Source: Tigriopus japonicus (lineage: Eukaryota; Arthropoda; Copepoda; Harpacticoida; Harpacticidae). From it: DNA of 64,000 nucleotides. Shown in pieces: positions 24,001 to 36,895 of the stretch; the first letter of the stretch is position 1; each line of letters opens with the position of its first letter. The translations under genes were made by a program, and so were the position numbers. The notes under the pieces were generated by a model. It searched no databases. It was given only the letters and a program-made list of their open reading frames with translations, and was not told the origin of the DNA. The stretch is from NCBI GenBank assembly GCA_010645155.1, contig CM021313.1, forward strand, positions 2,085,989 through 2,149,988, given 5' to 3'.

Positions 24001-27000
24001 TTAATGAAAACGAATGATTGAAAATAATGGGATCACTTCGTACCTCGATCCATTTCTCGTTACTGACTTCTTTAAAGTCATAGACGAGGAGCACTTCGGA
24101 TGTGTAGTTATGGAACGGGTTAATGAGCTGCATTCCTAAAACGAATTCGTCTCTCTCTGCTCTGATATAATAGGTCTTTGAGGTGGATTCATTTAGCGTC
24201 TATAATCAAAGATGTTGTTAGCTTATGGAATCAGCTTTTACCACTTTAAATCTTACCTTAGTTTCCAAGAGGAGTGATTCTCCTTCAGGAATAATGATTG
24301 GATCTCCAGAAGTGGTGCCTTTGTCTGTTTTGGATGGAATATCAATTACCAAATTCTCATCTTGTTCTCTTTTGAGGGACATCCATTCCGCAAGTTCCCT
24401 TTGTTCCAATTTGTCTAACATGGCGTCGTGGTGAATCCCACTTCCACGGTTGCCCAGAATTTCACAATTGTTCAAAACCATACCCACTTGCCGGAAACTG
24501 ACTCCATGCCTCTTGTTGTTGATAAATCGAGAATTTTTGATGATGTTCACTTTATCTGGATGGTAAATATCCGAATAGTGCACTCCTAACCCATCGTGAT
24601 CGTTGTCAGTCACGACAATGTGCTCAAAAACGTGGTGGCTGAAATCCACTTGCAAGGCTGCCTTGAATTCGTGAAGCCGAAAATCGTACAAACCGGCCTT
24701 TTCAATTTGCACATCAAAGAGCTTGCTCCGCTTAGCAGTCATGCCCAACCGAACCCCACTCCACGAGAGACCATAACACTTCAACCCAACATCATCTTCA
24801 TGGGTGCAAGAATTGTGCATCATATCTGTACCTTCGCTTAATTTGCAAGATGTCACGTCGGTGTCCAATGGGTCGCATCTCACATTGCTCAAAAGAATGG
24901 GATGTTCCGAGCCGACAGATGGGATCTCATCAGACTTGAGATCCCAATCTTCAGGATTCAAAACCCATCCCATTTGTTGGCAAGCCAGAGCAGCTGAGTG
25001 AATGGTCCATCCGTGATTGCAAACAGTGCCCCATTGATCGTTGATTTGAACTTGCAAACGGCCTTCTCTGCTAGATTTCCCTCCCACTAATCGAATCTTG
25101 GACACGGTGCCATTGACGGGCATTGTTTCATGAAGAGTGAACACGGGCTTGCCACCTTTGAGGTCGCCTTCGGTTATCAATTCCCCGGATACCATCATAC
25201 CCACACTGTGCTCAAACTTAAGTTGGACACCAGGTGTGATTTTGAGTCGTCCATTAGGGCGGACATTAATGTCTCGACGCACAATGTACACTCCATCTCG
25301 TTTCAACTCTTCCACTCCAGTGACCTCTCCTCCAATTTCGAAGTTCTCTGAATCAATGAACTGATGCTCCCATTCTGGCCTTTCTAAAACTAGTTCGGTA
25401 TTGATGTTGTTGGAAAGTAGATACGGCACATAGTTGATCTTGGCCAAGTTGTAGCGATCGTCTCGATCAAACACTCGTTCCCATACTAATCGTTCTTCTT
25501 TAAAGCCCAGCCAATTATTTTCACACTTTATTTGAGTGTTTGGTTCCACAAGATGGGAACCAATCTCGTATCGAGAGGCAGGGTTCTCGATCAAATTCCG
25601 GTGTATTTGTACGTTATCCGAACCAATCACGATAGCCGCAGCCACCATGCTTCGTGCATTTAAGTTGTGCCAAGGTTCGTTGATTCGATTTTGTTGCACC
25701 CAGTTGAACCGCATATTGAGGTTTTGAATCTTCTTATAGTCATAATGAGATAGGCCAAGGTTGAGAACAAACCGCCCTGAATTCTCGAGGAATCTGTTTT
25801 CTTCGATCAACATTTGTGCCTTTTGGATTTCCAGAATGAAGTCGTCTACGTTGTAAATATAGAGGCAGCCGTCTTTGTTACCTCGGAAGTCGTTATGCAC
25901 AATTTTGCCTTGGGCGCGCACCAAAGGGCTCATTTTTAGCGCCACTCGTTCGTGGCCTCTGAAGAAATTATGACCGATGAAAATCTCGGTGATGCCCTCA
26001 GGCACTCGCTCCAAGAGTGTATCTCGCCAACAAGATAGAATTTCCAAACCAATGTATCTTCCATCTTCAAAGTAGTTGCCACTAATATTCACAATGGCTG
26101 GTCCACAATAGTTTCCAACAAGGACACCGATGTCGTGGTTCAGGGAAATGTTGGAATATGACACTGTCATCTCTTGTTTCACTGGGAAATTGACTGTGGT
26201 TTCGTTGATCCACAATGCCACGCCCATGCCCACATTATCACTAATTGTCGACCACGACACATTGGTATGACCTCCCCCGTATGTGATATTGATTCCATCC
26301 ACATAGTTATTGGAAATTACTGAATGAGTCACGTTAACATCGCCGGCTCCTCCACTGACATGTAAACCTGCCACATAGTTATGGTGTTGGATGGTTGACT
26401 TGTGAATGTGGACCGCACTTCTCATCCATTCCAACCAGATTCCCCTGCCAGAATTGTCCTCAATCACTGAACTGGTCACGTTGATATCATAAGCCTTTTT
26501 TGGTCCCGCAGTCACTTCCAGAAACACTTCAGATTGTATTTTCGCCTTAGCTTTGAATGTGATGAATAAGTTGTTGCCCGTGGTAACCACGCTCTCTGGG
26601 CGAGTAAAATTCTTGACTTGGATTTCCTTAATAAGTCTGGCGGAGGCATCACTCCCATCGCGAATTTCTAATGTCACGCCGTCATTGGTTTTTGCCGTGA
26701 AGTGAACGAAATGGAGCGTTAGCACGTAGCCATGGCTGGTATAGAACCTTTTACCACAAGACCTGAAACAAGAACACGAGAGTTTACAATGAGGCCATTT
26801 GACAAAGGTTTATGTCGTTCTTTCCAAAAATGATTGCACGTACTTATTCACAACGCTGTCGCTATATTGTTCAGCCACCATGAGAAATGGATATGTTTGG
26901 CTGTAAGTGGTGGAGTACGTGCAAAAATCGTGAATGTCCACTCCGTCGATGAGTTTCGTTTCGGGACGGAGATCGTGAAAGAAGTATTTGATTCCGTCGG

Positions 27001-28163
27001 CAAAATTCTTGGTCACTGAGGTGTTGAAGATGGACACCGTCCCTTTGGTGGAGTTCACATAGATTCCATAGCCCCGATTGTAGGTGATATTGCTGTAGGC
27101 AATTGATACTAATCCACCAGGTTGTGTGATGTTGATTCCTAAGAAGAAATTGCTCCTTGTAAGAACAATAACGAAAGTTTCGAAATGGGAGCTTTTTCTC
27201 ACCGTTGTAAGCAGAGTTTGTGACTAGCATGAACTCCATAATTGGTGGCACACCCCATGTTTCAATGGCAGAGGTGGTGTTGCTTTTCCCGAGGTATTTG
27301 CCACTGCCTGCTCCAATAATTTCCACATGGACCAAACGAGATTTGGAATTGGACACGTACAAAGTGTTGTCACTAGTCAAATCTTTTCTGAAAGAGGCAC
27401 TTTCGAATCGGAGTCCCCGCCAATGGCCATCTGAAGTTTTATCGTGCTCATGGTGAAATGGAAGGCATCTTAATCCTAAATTTGGATGAAGATCGCAAAC
27501 TCCAGATCCAAATTTACGACGCTCAAACCGACAGTCTTCGATGCGATCCTCAAATCCGTCGCATCCTTTTTTAAGAAACAAAAATGTTTAGCCTCCATCC
27601 ATCAAATGTTCTCGATACAGTGTTGTCCTTTATTCCTTACCTGGCTCTTCAAATAAAATTTGACGTGTTTGGTTCAAATGGGGATACCAATGGTACCATT
27701 CACCACCTTGGAAGCCTAACTGCTTACAAGCAACACCCATATCGATGGCGGTCCAATTCTTGGAATTTGTACACACTGATCTCCACCAACCTTGATCTAG
27801 GATTTGAATTATACCTTCGTTCACGGTCGGACCATCAACCAATCTGATGGTTCGATTGGGTTGGGTTGGGTAAATGTCCTCTTTTGGAATGAAACGGATC
27901 TTCTTTTCTTGAGTTCCTTCTGCTTTCAAGATGCCTCGCACTGTGATCCCCACTTGGGATTCGAATTGGATCTCTACGCCAGGAGAGATGACGAGTTCAC
28001 CTCGATCCAAGACATAGAGATCTTTATGAACCACATATGGGCTGTTCTCTAGAGTCCATTCCACTTTTGTATTGATTTCAGTGACATTGACTGGGGTCAC
28101 TGAATTCACCGGTGCAATTGTCAAGGCCAAAATTGGCCCAATGAGGACCAGCCTCATAAACAT
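18082..28163 (-). CDS. bark: Bark beetle / Anakonda, tricellular junction scavenger-receptor-like protein
   Basis: Thirteen coding exons: 28163-27641, 27565-27203, 27138-26844, 26762-24257, 24199-24044, 23969-23755, 23683-21572 (containing the gap), 21497-21140, 21075-20906, 20839-20433, 20363-19935, 19870-19682, 19618-18082. With the duplicated gap flank counted once, all phases agree and give about 3,008 aa; Drosophila Bark is about 3,100 aa. In Drosophila this protein builds tricellular septate junctions. A signal peptide is followed by three SRCR domains (exons 1-2, exon 4, exon 7), CUB-like segments (exon 4 start, exons 5-6) and long parallel beta-helix repeat regions. Exon 13 holds a C-type lectin domain, one membrane helix (YSMIAVGLMLLLIFVMCCLW) and a cytoplasmic tail of about 370 aa ending ETDM, which resembles a class I PDZ ligand. 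Exon 12 uses the donor at 19682 because the stronger-looking GT at 19664 breaks frame. Confidence 0.93.
22395..22761. other. assembly gap flanked by duplicated sequence
   Basis: A run of 99 N (22529-22627) is bordered by two 134 bp copies (22395-22528 and 22628-22761) that differ at only three sites. Both copies encode the same part of bark exon 7. Counting the copy once restores the reading frame into the third SRCR region; keeping both plus the gap adds 233 bp and breaks it. This is an unmerged contig overlap, probably of two haplotypes, not a biological repeat. Confidence 0.93.
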
Positions 28164-28261
28164 GGCCTTCGTATGTGTAGATTCACTATTGCTCACTAAT
28201 TTCACGCAAGGATGAGTTTTGGGAAGGGTCGATCATGTCCAAACCATGGGAGGAGATGATG
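28164..28261 (-). other. bark 5' UTR exon with two upstream ORFs
   Basis: A good acceptor (TTGTATGTTTCAG) ends at 28262 on the minus strand. Between it and the bark ATG (28163) lie two upstream ATGs opening short ORFs of 4 and 16 codons. An in-frame TGA precedes 28163 with no in-frame ATG between, so 28163 is the first possible in-frame start. A purine-rich segment ending in a strong donor (GAAG|GTAAGC) at 28961 is the probable upstream non-coding exon. Confidence 0.5.
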
Positions 28262-31200
28262 CTGAAACATACAAATAATAAGCTGTTGTCGGTTTCTGTC
28301 TATCGCTAATCTTATCCTAACCCTCGCCCTAGTCATGTTAGTCATGTTCTCCTATCAAATCTAACACATATCTTGAACTGTGTAGTCTGGCTTATCTATG
28401 TCGACAATTCGAATAGTATTCATGACAGTACACCTAGTGAGTGTCGGATAAGTTGCGTAGAACTTGAAGAAATTCATTCACGAACAAAGCGAGAATTCTG
28501 ATAATGACACCGAGTAATGACACGCATTGTCTACTACATACAGGTGCGAGTGTCTGCTCACAAGTTCACCGGATTAGATTTCATGTTGTCATCCCAAAGG
28601 GTGAAATAACTTGTTTTGGTCACACCCATGTTTTTATGCCAAAGTCTTTCGGGTTAATGCTCTAAGCTTGTACATAATAGTAGAAGCCGTTTAAATACAC
28701 GGTAGAGGTATAACTAAGTATCTATCTCATTGAGACACAAACCCAACTCTCACCCCAAATATCCCCAGAGATAAGGTGGTTCACTGGCACACTCACGTCA
28801 ACGAGTTCGGGCCCAAATTCAAACATTTCAGCTGATATGGTCTCGAATGTGGGCAACAAAGGTAGTTGTTGAACGAATAGTCCCTACTTATTGTATAATA
28901 CTGACTGGCTTGCCTGTTGGATCGCTTCTCCTCGGGTTCTTTTGTTCACCCTGCGCTTACCTTCTTCTTCTCCTCCTCCTTCTCCGTCGCTTGCTGTACG
29001 TTGAACGAGTACCTTCGGATTGGGAGAGTCATTCGGTCCCCTGGAGGATGGACTCATACTTCGACTACTTGATGAAGGTAGATCTTCTGCGCAAGGAGGA
29101 CCAAGAGAATTCAGGTAGCAAATCCGACCAAGGGTGCTTGCGCTTTCAGCTTGGTCGAGGGTTTTTTTCTGCTTCAAAAGTCAGCCGCCCCCTTATGTTC
29201 AGTAACCGGTGACACTCCTTGAAAAACCAACAGGTTTTGGTGAATGCCCAGAGGCAGGTTACCAGCCTCTCAACTAACCGTCTTCTTCGGCGAAGAAATG
29301 TGTTTCAGAGGTTGTCAATTGCAACAGACATGTTACTCCTGATCGGATTGGAGTGGCGAGGGGCTGGTTGGTTGGTTGATACGCCAAGAAAGACACCTGT
29401 GAAACGAGGGGAAATGCTCTGGTTTTGTCGTAAAATTGGGAATCTTACTGTAAATGATCGCCACAGATTATGGTATGATCTTGATTGCTCCCAGGTACAT
29501 GTGTTGATGTGGTAGGTAGGTAGATAGGTAGGTAGAACCAGGCTCAGCCATGCATAAGCAGACGATAGTACGGTACAAGAAAGTTAGTGCATGCACTGCC
29601 ATTGTCAATTGTTGGAGGGGGTAAAAAATTGGTCCAAGATGTGTTTCTGCCTTGGACACCACATGCACAGAAACTGAAGTCCATTGATGTTAGTTAGCTA
29701 GTATTGATTGGAGTATGAAGGAACATGACCCCAATCTCTGGAGACGAACGTCCGTCCGACCAAACGACGGCTCGACTACGTATTTCTTGCTTCAAAAGAG
29801 GCCGAGAGTCGTGAAACGTGAAATGTAGTTGGTACTTGATGAATGTGTTTCGGCCTAGATACATCAGCACGGAAGCGAACTTCCACCGTCATCAAGCATT
29901 ATTTCCTCTCAGACAAAGAGGCAATTGAAGAAAATCTCTCTTTGGTCTATTTCATGGTTTATTAGCTGTATAGAAAAACGATTTCTCAGGTTCCTTGTAA
30001 ATTTTACCGTAATAAGGCCAAATTAGGAATCGATCGGCCAGTTTAGAGGCAATATGCTTTATGATTATTTTTAAGGGGAATGAAAATTCCAGAAAAGTAT
30101 GACTACGAAAAAATGGATTTTGCTCATCAGAATTATGGGATCCCCCGATGAAGGAATATTCTCGCCTCTACAGCTTTGGTTGCCAAATGTATATGTTGGT
30201 ATAATGGTTCAATGCAATAGTTTGAATTCATGAGTTTAGATTTGAGGGTGACAGTCAGTCGGGATCAAATCCCAGCTTTTGCACGGTAAATAGGATCAGC
30301 AGGACGAAGAGCTGAGGTGAGTAGAAGAATTTTGAAAAAAGGACTTTCCACTTTCATAAATATTTTACGTAGGGTTATATGTACGGATATTCACTTAAAG
30401 AAAATACAGAAAAGTAGAACTTTTTCAATTCAAATGTCATCAATTACCCCCAGGTTCTCAGAAATATTGTGTGGGTTGCTCTTGCGATTTCTGCAAGTAA
30501 AGCAAAAATTGGTTTCTTTTACACCAGAAGGCTTATCGTTCTACCTAATAGGGAGTTTCAATGGGAGTGATTACCGTGTCATTTTACGGACCTGCTGCCG
30601 TCTCTAACTGCCGTTAGCAGTGTAGACTTGCCAAAAAAATCTCAGTTTTCAAGGGTCAGATTTTCGAAAAATGTTGCATTTATGGGCAATGGCATGGTTA
30701 ATGTATGTTGAGAAGTATTGCAAAGTAATTTGAAAACAAATGGAGAAATTGGAAGCCTTCAATTAAACAAATTATTTGTTTTTAGTTTTAGTTGCCCAGG
30801 AACCAATCTCCTCTGGCCATCTTGTTATTCAAAGTCGGGCATTCCTAATTTCAAAGTTCGGAAGAACCCTCTCAACTTATGTAGCGAAATTTTAGATAAA
30901 AGCAACAAAACACTTTTTTGCAAATACAATGTCAAGAATAGCTATTTCAATTTCAAGTTGTGCAGATAAGAAAGGCATTGTTGCAATCACCAGACCTAAA
31001 CCTTCGTTTTGGTTACCTCGCACACTCATCAGAAACACAGGTCTTCTGAACTTTTTTTCCCGCCAAAAATGATGACGTCACTGGTAATTGCTGTAATACG
31101 CCATGGACATCTAGAATCCTTGAATACGCTTTTTCCCTTCATGCTCATGTCCTTAAAATTAAGCTCAGACTAAATCTGTTGATTGCTTAACTGCTTGTAA

Positions 31201-31860
31201 GAAACGACTCAAAACAACAGAAAAGACGCGGAATTAAGATTAACTATGTACATTGTGAAAAAGCAGAAAAAGTAAGATCCCAATGGTCCCGAACCTAGAC
31301 AATTTGATTTGTAATGGGTTCTTGTGGTCCTAGGAATTTGGTTAAGGATTTAGGAGCCAAAAACTTGAGCGTTGTAAAGTTTGAGTATGTTACATGAGGA
31401 AAATGTTTTTGTCGCTTTATTCAAAACCAAATATGTAAATTCACCTTGGAAATCTTTATCGATTAAATTTGTTGGATGATGAGTCTAAGCTCTGACATAT
31501 AGTCCTAGCCATTTAACTCTTAAATCCCAAGATGAATTTGTCGGACCGCACTAATCTTATGTGTTGTCACTAGATTCTCCATAAATTTCCAGCAAGCCGA
31601 GGTCAAAAAAGCAGGGTCTAAATAGCTTATAGGGGGATTAAGATTAAATGGAATAGTGTGATAAATTCATGCTTGTGTGCGAGCTCCTGCTTAAAAACTT
31701 TGGTGTACAGGCTAATCTTGATGTAGTTTTTAACGTTCGAAGCTTTTTCCCGAAATGTATTTGTATTTGCCTCTTTCGAATTAATCTTTCTTCGAAACGA
31801 TCTGCATCCGAGCACGAAAGTTGTGTCGTTATCAGAAATTCCTTCTGGCGAAACTCTTGG
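28262..31860. other. intergenic region upstream of bark
   Basis: No coding gene is supported. The minus-strand donor at 28961 probably ends the first, non-coding bark exon. A short GGTA-type microsatellite lies at 29513-29536. The open frame at 28847-29212 is the antisense of the purine-rich UTR exon and is not convincing. The rest is AT-rich and featureless to my reading. Confidence 0.4.
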
Positions 31861-31979
31861 GCGACTTGAGCGGTATGTTCAGGTGTCCCATTCAGCTCAA
31901 TGACCTACCGAGCATTGCCATAGAACTCACGTAACCAAGGAACCACATCCTCCTTCAATTTTTTCAAACACCTCCATTT

Positions 31980-32245
31980 GTTAATCTTGACCCCACTGGC
32001 AACAAGAATGATTCCCGTTATTTTACAGCAAAGAGATATGGCCTCCCTAGCGCTCTATCGCTGATCTCAATCCAATGGACCTTGCAATATAAACCATAAT
32101 TGAGGCCAGGGCTTGTTCCAAAAGCAATTGCTCTGTCAATGCTCTCAAGGCATCACTGGTGAAGGTATGGGAACAAAATATCTAAGGAAGAGATACGTGC
32201 CAGCTGCAGGGATGTAGTCCAACGTTTCCACCTAGCAATCCGCAA
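31980..32245 (+). pseudogene. decayed mariner-type transposase fragment
   Basis: The frame starting at 32033 reads EIWPP, then ADLNPMD, then EARACSKSNC and NALKASLVKVWEQ. This is the C-terminal part of mariner-family transposases around the third catalytic Asp (the SPDLNPMD motif). It is interrupted by at least three stop codons and lacks the N-terminal DNA-binding part and the first catalytic residues. It is an old, inactive insertion; terminal repeats were not found. Confidence 0.75.
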
Positions 32246-35200
32246 CCTTGGAAGCCACCTAAAACTCCATTAAAAGTTAGTTGGAACCCTTGAAACAAAC
32301 ATTATTATAAAGAAATTTCGTTGATGTAGTCTCTATGCTTCACGATTGTATTCACTTATCAGAACTTAAAGAGTTCTTATAATAATAAGAAAATGCAATC
32401 TTGTGCACTTTGTTCTTGAGACAACTTTAGGAGAATAGATTGAGGCATGCTTCCACAACGCTTCCATATGTCAAGTTGGTTATAAGTTTTACGTCAATTT
32501 CATGGGAATATCCTACTAATTACCTCGGTTTTTACTTACACATTTTAAGATTAAATCAAAGGAAAAAAGGTTTATTCTGATGAGTGTTTATAAGGTCATT
32601 TTATAGAGACATGCTTGCTTATTGTCAGCGTTCTTGACCTTGTTCTTGATGATAATGTAATTATCTGAAGTTGCGCACATGATTGCTAATTTAAACTTTC
32701 AAAATCTTTGTTAATGCATTACTACTATGCACTAATAATGCTAATTAGAGTGCGGTACTTTGTTTCAAAATTTATTGTTATTGTAGTGGATTATATTTCT
32801 TTTTGTACAGGTCAACACCCTGGTCGTTATCCCATGAGAGCCTAAAAATTATAGCAATGCGTGGACAGATTGGCACAATCAAACATCTAATTTGCCCCCA
32901 CTAGCTTCGAAGAAATATTTTGGATTATTTTAGGATGTAATTTAACGATAAATAATTTATGAATCATTAGTAGAACAGCATGTGTTACATTGATATCAGG
33001 AGTTATTTTTTGCAAGGTTCCACCTCGCTTTAAACCACTGTAAAAGCCAGCGAATGACAGGAATCGAATTTACTCGTTCCTGGAGAAGGGAAGTGATTTG
33101 GGAACACCTCCAACCAAAAACAACTGAAATGTTATTGTTCACTATGATTCAACAGCTCATAGATCTCGACCATTCAGTCACACTTTAGTCAAAGGAAAGA
33201 ACTTGAAAAAGTGGACAAATTTTGAACCGTTCACACTTTCCAATTTGGTTGATAGCGCACCAAATATAATCTTGTCCAAGTACGGTGTGTTTTTGAGCTC
33301 AAGAAGTCATTTTTAAATTCCAAAAACTTTTGAGACCACTTTTGAGGTGTTAATGCAATACTGCATGTGAATTCGGTTAATTAGGTCACGGGCAAAAATA
33401 CGTTAAAAGGTCACTTAAAACATACTGTTTAAACATTTAGTTCAATCCAATCCTCAAGTAGTCTTATGGGTGTGTCTAACTAAAACATTGTCGAAATCTA
33501 CTAAGCCGTTTGTCTAAATTGATGTAATGACGCTCTTGTTTGGTCCTTCGAGAATGCCGATCAAAAAGGCCGTTGAAAATAGATCCGCGACATAGGTTTC
33601 CAAAACATTTAAGAACAACACTACTCATAGTACATCTAAGACTTTGGTCAAAGTACTTTTTCAAATATTTATTTTTTAGTGCGTTGTAAGTAACAAAATA
33701 GTGTTTTGGCCCGTGACCTATTTAAGGCGAAGTTCTGCATTGCATTCACATGTCAAAAGTGGTGTCAAAAGTATTTGGAATTTAAAAATGGCTTCTTGAG
33801 CTCAAAAATACACGGTGCAAGGATAGAGAGAGAGACTAGTTGGGGGTAAATTGGTTGTTAAGTCGTTCAAATCTATTCTTACATCAAAGGAAATATTTTG
33901 GTTCAAAATTAGGACAACACTTTCATGTCGGAGTGTAAGTGCCCCCAAATTTCTATTCATGGTTGGATGTTTTGATATGGAGTAATACTCGTAGAACAAG
34001 AAAAAGACAACTTCAATTCATTGAAAAGTTCGGACTTTTAACTGAATACGTTCCAGAAATCTCTAAGAAGACTCTGATGAAAACCCACTATTGGTTTAAA
34101 TGCAAAATGAATGAGCTTTTAGCAAGGAAATGATAAAAAGAATCACTTTGTCAGTCATTTTGACAAAGATGAAAAATGAAAGAAAATATTTGAATGATAT
34201 GTGATGATGTGATTAATGAGTGGAAGTAAACCTGTTCGTGAAAAAGACTGGCAGACAGAACAACACAAAGCTTGGAATTCACCGATTGTCAACAATGCTG
34301 TGGGGCTCATTGGTCAGACTTGCAGAGCTCAAGTGACTTGTGGTTTTGGATTGAAAAAAGTGGCAGGACTTGCACAATCATACACACGGCAACAATATCC
34401 CTATCAATGTTCTGTTCTAGATCTTGGAACATGTTTCATTCTACAATATAACTAGAGTTTATTTAATGACAGAGTAATTATCATCGGAAACAAATCAATA
34501 CCATAAATTGGAGAAGATGCCAAAAAATCCTCGTTTAAAACATCGGTAAAGCCAATTTGGGTGGAGGAGAATAATCGATGAATTCCTTTCAAAATAAGTA
34601 CTGAATAAATTGCAACGAAATAGTCAAAAGTCAAATTTTTGAAAACTTTTGGCCCCATTTTTATTGCCCCACAACATGAAGGTGCCTTCTTCACCTGATC
34701 ACATCAAAATGGACCAAGTTGAGACTCAATCCAATTTCATCACAAATGTATTTTCTAAAAAAAAACAAAATAGTATATTTTTGACATGATGTGTAACATA
34801 CGCAACATATTTTTAAAACCATTGATGGACTTTTTTTTATTGTACATCAAATTTTTGCTTTGAAGCTTTGGACCAAAAATTTCTGTACTCTTTCCCTCAT
34901 CAAGTGCTGATTATTTTTGAGGTCATATGAGCTACCAAATGGCTGCCTTTTTTTTAATTAGGTGGGTAGTTTGTGTAAAATTGGCCGTCGTTTGGAAATG
35001 ATTAGGCGCCATTACTCATTACAACTTCCGTCAAGGCGTTTGAAAGGTGGTCTTAGCATGATGGACGCCCAAAACGGTTCTAACTCATTACATTGAACTT
35101 CCCTTCCGAGCATCTCGAGGTGGTAATTAAAGTGGAAAAACTGATTCCAAAACAATTAAGGAATACGTAGATCTACCTGAACGATCGGTCAATTCTGTAT

Positions 35201-36895
35201 CTGTCTAATCAATGTCTCCTATGTGGTTTCTTCCCTGTCGTCTTGGAGCTCATTTTTCTTTTAGATTGTAAGCTAGTTCTTTAAATCAATACAAGAACAC
35301 TTTTTAATCCAGGTATGCAAGGTTTGCATGATGAGTCATTCACTCGCCGTCACTGTTCCAGTCACAGAGTTAATGAATAAACTCTGCTTACAAGAACAAG
35401 CTTACACAATGATATTTACTAGAAAGTTTGTTAATATTTGCTATTGCGATGGTTAAAGATTGGCTTAGCTTTGTAATTAGTGTTGAATTAGAGTGGCCAA
35501 AATGTCAAATTATTCATTGATCATTGATGATTCATTGAGTAACGCACTTTATCTAGCCATCTCTATGGTTTGTCGCTCGCTACATTTGAAGCATTAACAA
35601 TTTGTACGTCCATGCGAAGTCGACTCGATTCTACGTATGTGAGTCCATTTTCGGCGTCGGGCACTCTGGAAAGGAAGAACTGACGTCTTGTGACGACTTG
35701 ACGAGTTGGAAAGCCCGGCTCGTTATTGGCCCGAGCCACATGAAAGTGTAGCTTTGGCAACCACATTACAGCCGAGTCCACACCTGCTATTGGACTTAGG
35801 GCAACACTGACACATTACAATATTATTCTTCCACAATACGAAGTTCGTGGCCCTTAAGAAAAATATAGTTCAAATTCAAAAGTTATCGCATGTCCAAAGT
35901 GATTCCCATCAGGATGAGTGGTATACAACCAGAGCCTTTTGCGGTAAGAAAACCGACATTTGTTCGGAATAGAATACTTGGAGTGAAATTTGTTACGAGA
36001 TATATTCATAGTCAGCAAATAATAAATACTCTAAAATTGCTCAACTTTGTAGTTTCTGAAATCAATCATGACTGAAACTCTCTCACTTTATAAACAAAAA
36101 AATCAAGGATCCTCAATGGTCTGAAAAGCGACACCCGCCGAAACTTCCCCAGGGCAGTTTGCTATTTGATACGCGTGCCTGTGGATTTAGTTTATTGAAA
36201 ATATTTCGACACAAATGTATTGCTCGCATCATATAGCACACACTTCCCGAAACATTCGATAGGCCTCTTCCCAACGCGCACGATACGAGGGGTATTCAAG
36301 CATCATGAACCGCAAGAGCGGTTAATGTCATGCACTCTTGGAACTATGAAATGGCTGCCTGTCTGTCTTAGACGCTCTTACTTGTCGATCTTGAGTTGGC
36401 ATCTCTATTCACTTCCCAATTGATGTATTTTTTCTTCTTTCGCACCATTGGCACAATAGCATAACCGTATTTTAAAAGAAACACGAATGTAATGAACTCT
36501 TTTACTTAACTGCTGAACAATGGTAAAAACTTGTAAGAACAGAATCAAGGTCAGGCTAGACTTTCTACGAAGCATTTTTGATAGGATTTGCACCATGGAA
36601 AAAGATCATGCAATATTTTTCACGTTTTTTACGGCATTGTCCTCGTTAATGCTCTCGAGAACAGTTGGCGTTGTTGCGGCGGTAGATGTATTTGTATTAG
36701 TAGTACGAATAAAGAACGGAAACTGTCGAACGGAGATTGTTCCTGCAGTTGCTTGTGCATGTAGCTCAGATCATTCAAGTGCGTCCAGGTAGAAGCTCAG
36801 TCCCTGGACTGCCTGTCTAGCTGCATTTGATTATCCTTCGAGAAAGATATCATTCCAATTAATTATTTGTGATAGATACTCTCCATCGTGAACCA
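32246..36895. other. AT-rich intergenic region
   Basis: Apart from the inverted-repeat element at about 33283-33815, I see no gene between the transposase relic and ninjurin exon 1. Short open frames (for example 34216-34455 on plus and 35563-35781 on minus) lack recognisable domains or matching splice partners. Confidence 0.4.
33283..33815. repeat. long terminal-inverted-repeat element
   Basis: The left arm (about 33283-33400) and right arm (about 33698-33815) are inverted copies of about 115 bp. Both run from GTGTRTTTTTGAGCTCAAGAAG through AATTCCAAA and TTTTGA blocks to TAGGTCACGGGC. The 300 bp centre has no convincing ORF. This is a foldback or MITE-like element; no target-site duplication could be fixed. 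Confidence 0.65.

Noticed and set aside
28847..29212. 121-codon plus-strand ORF rich in Leu/Arg
   Set aside because: Antisense of the purine-rich probable bark leader exon; low complexity.
30195..30300. tRNA-like A box (TGGTATAATGG) and weak B-box-like GGATCAAATCC
   Set aside because: The B box departs from GGTTCRANNCC and no cloverleaf could be drawn; at most a very old SINE.
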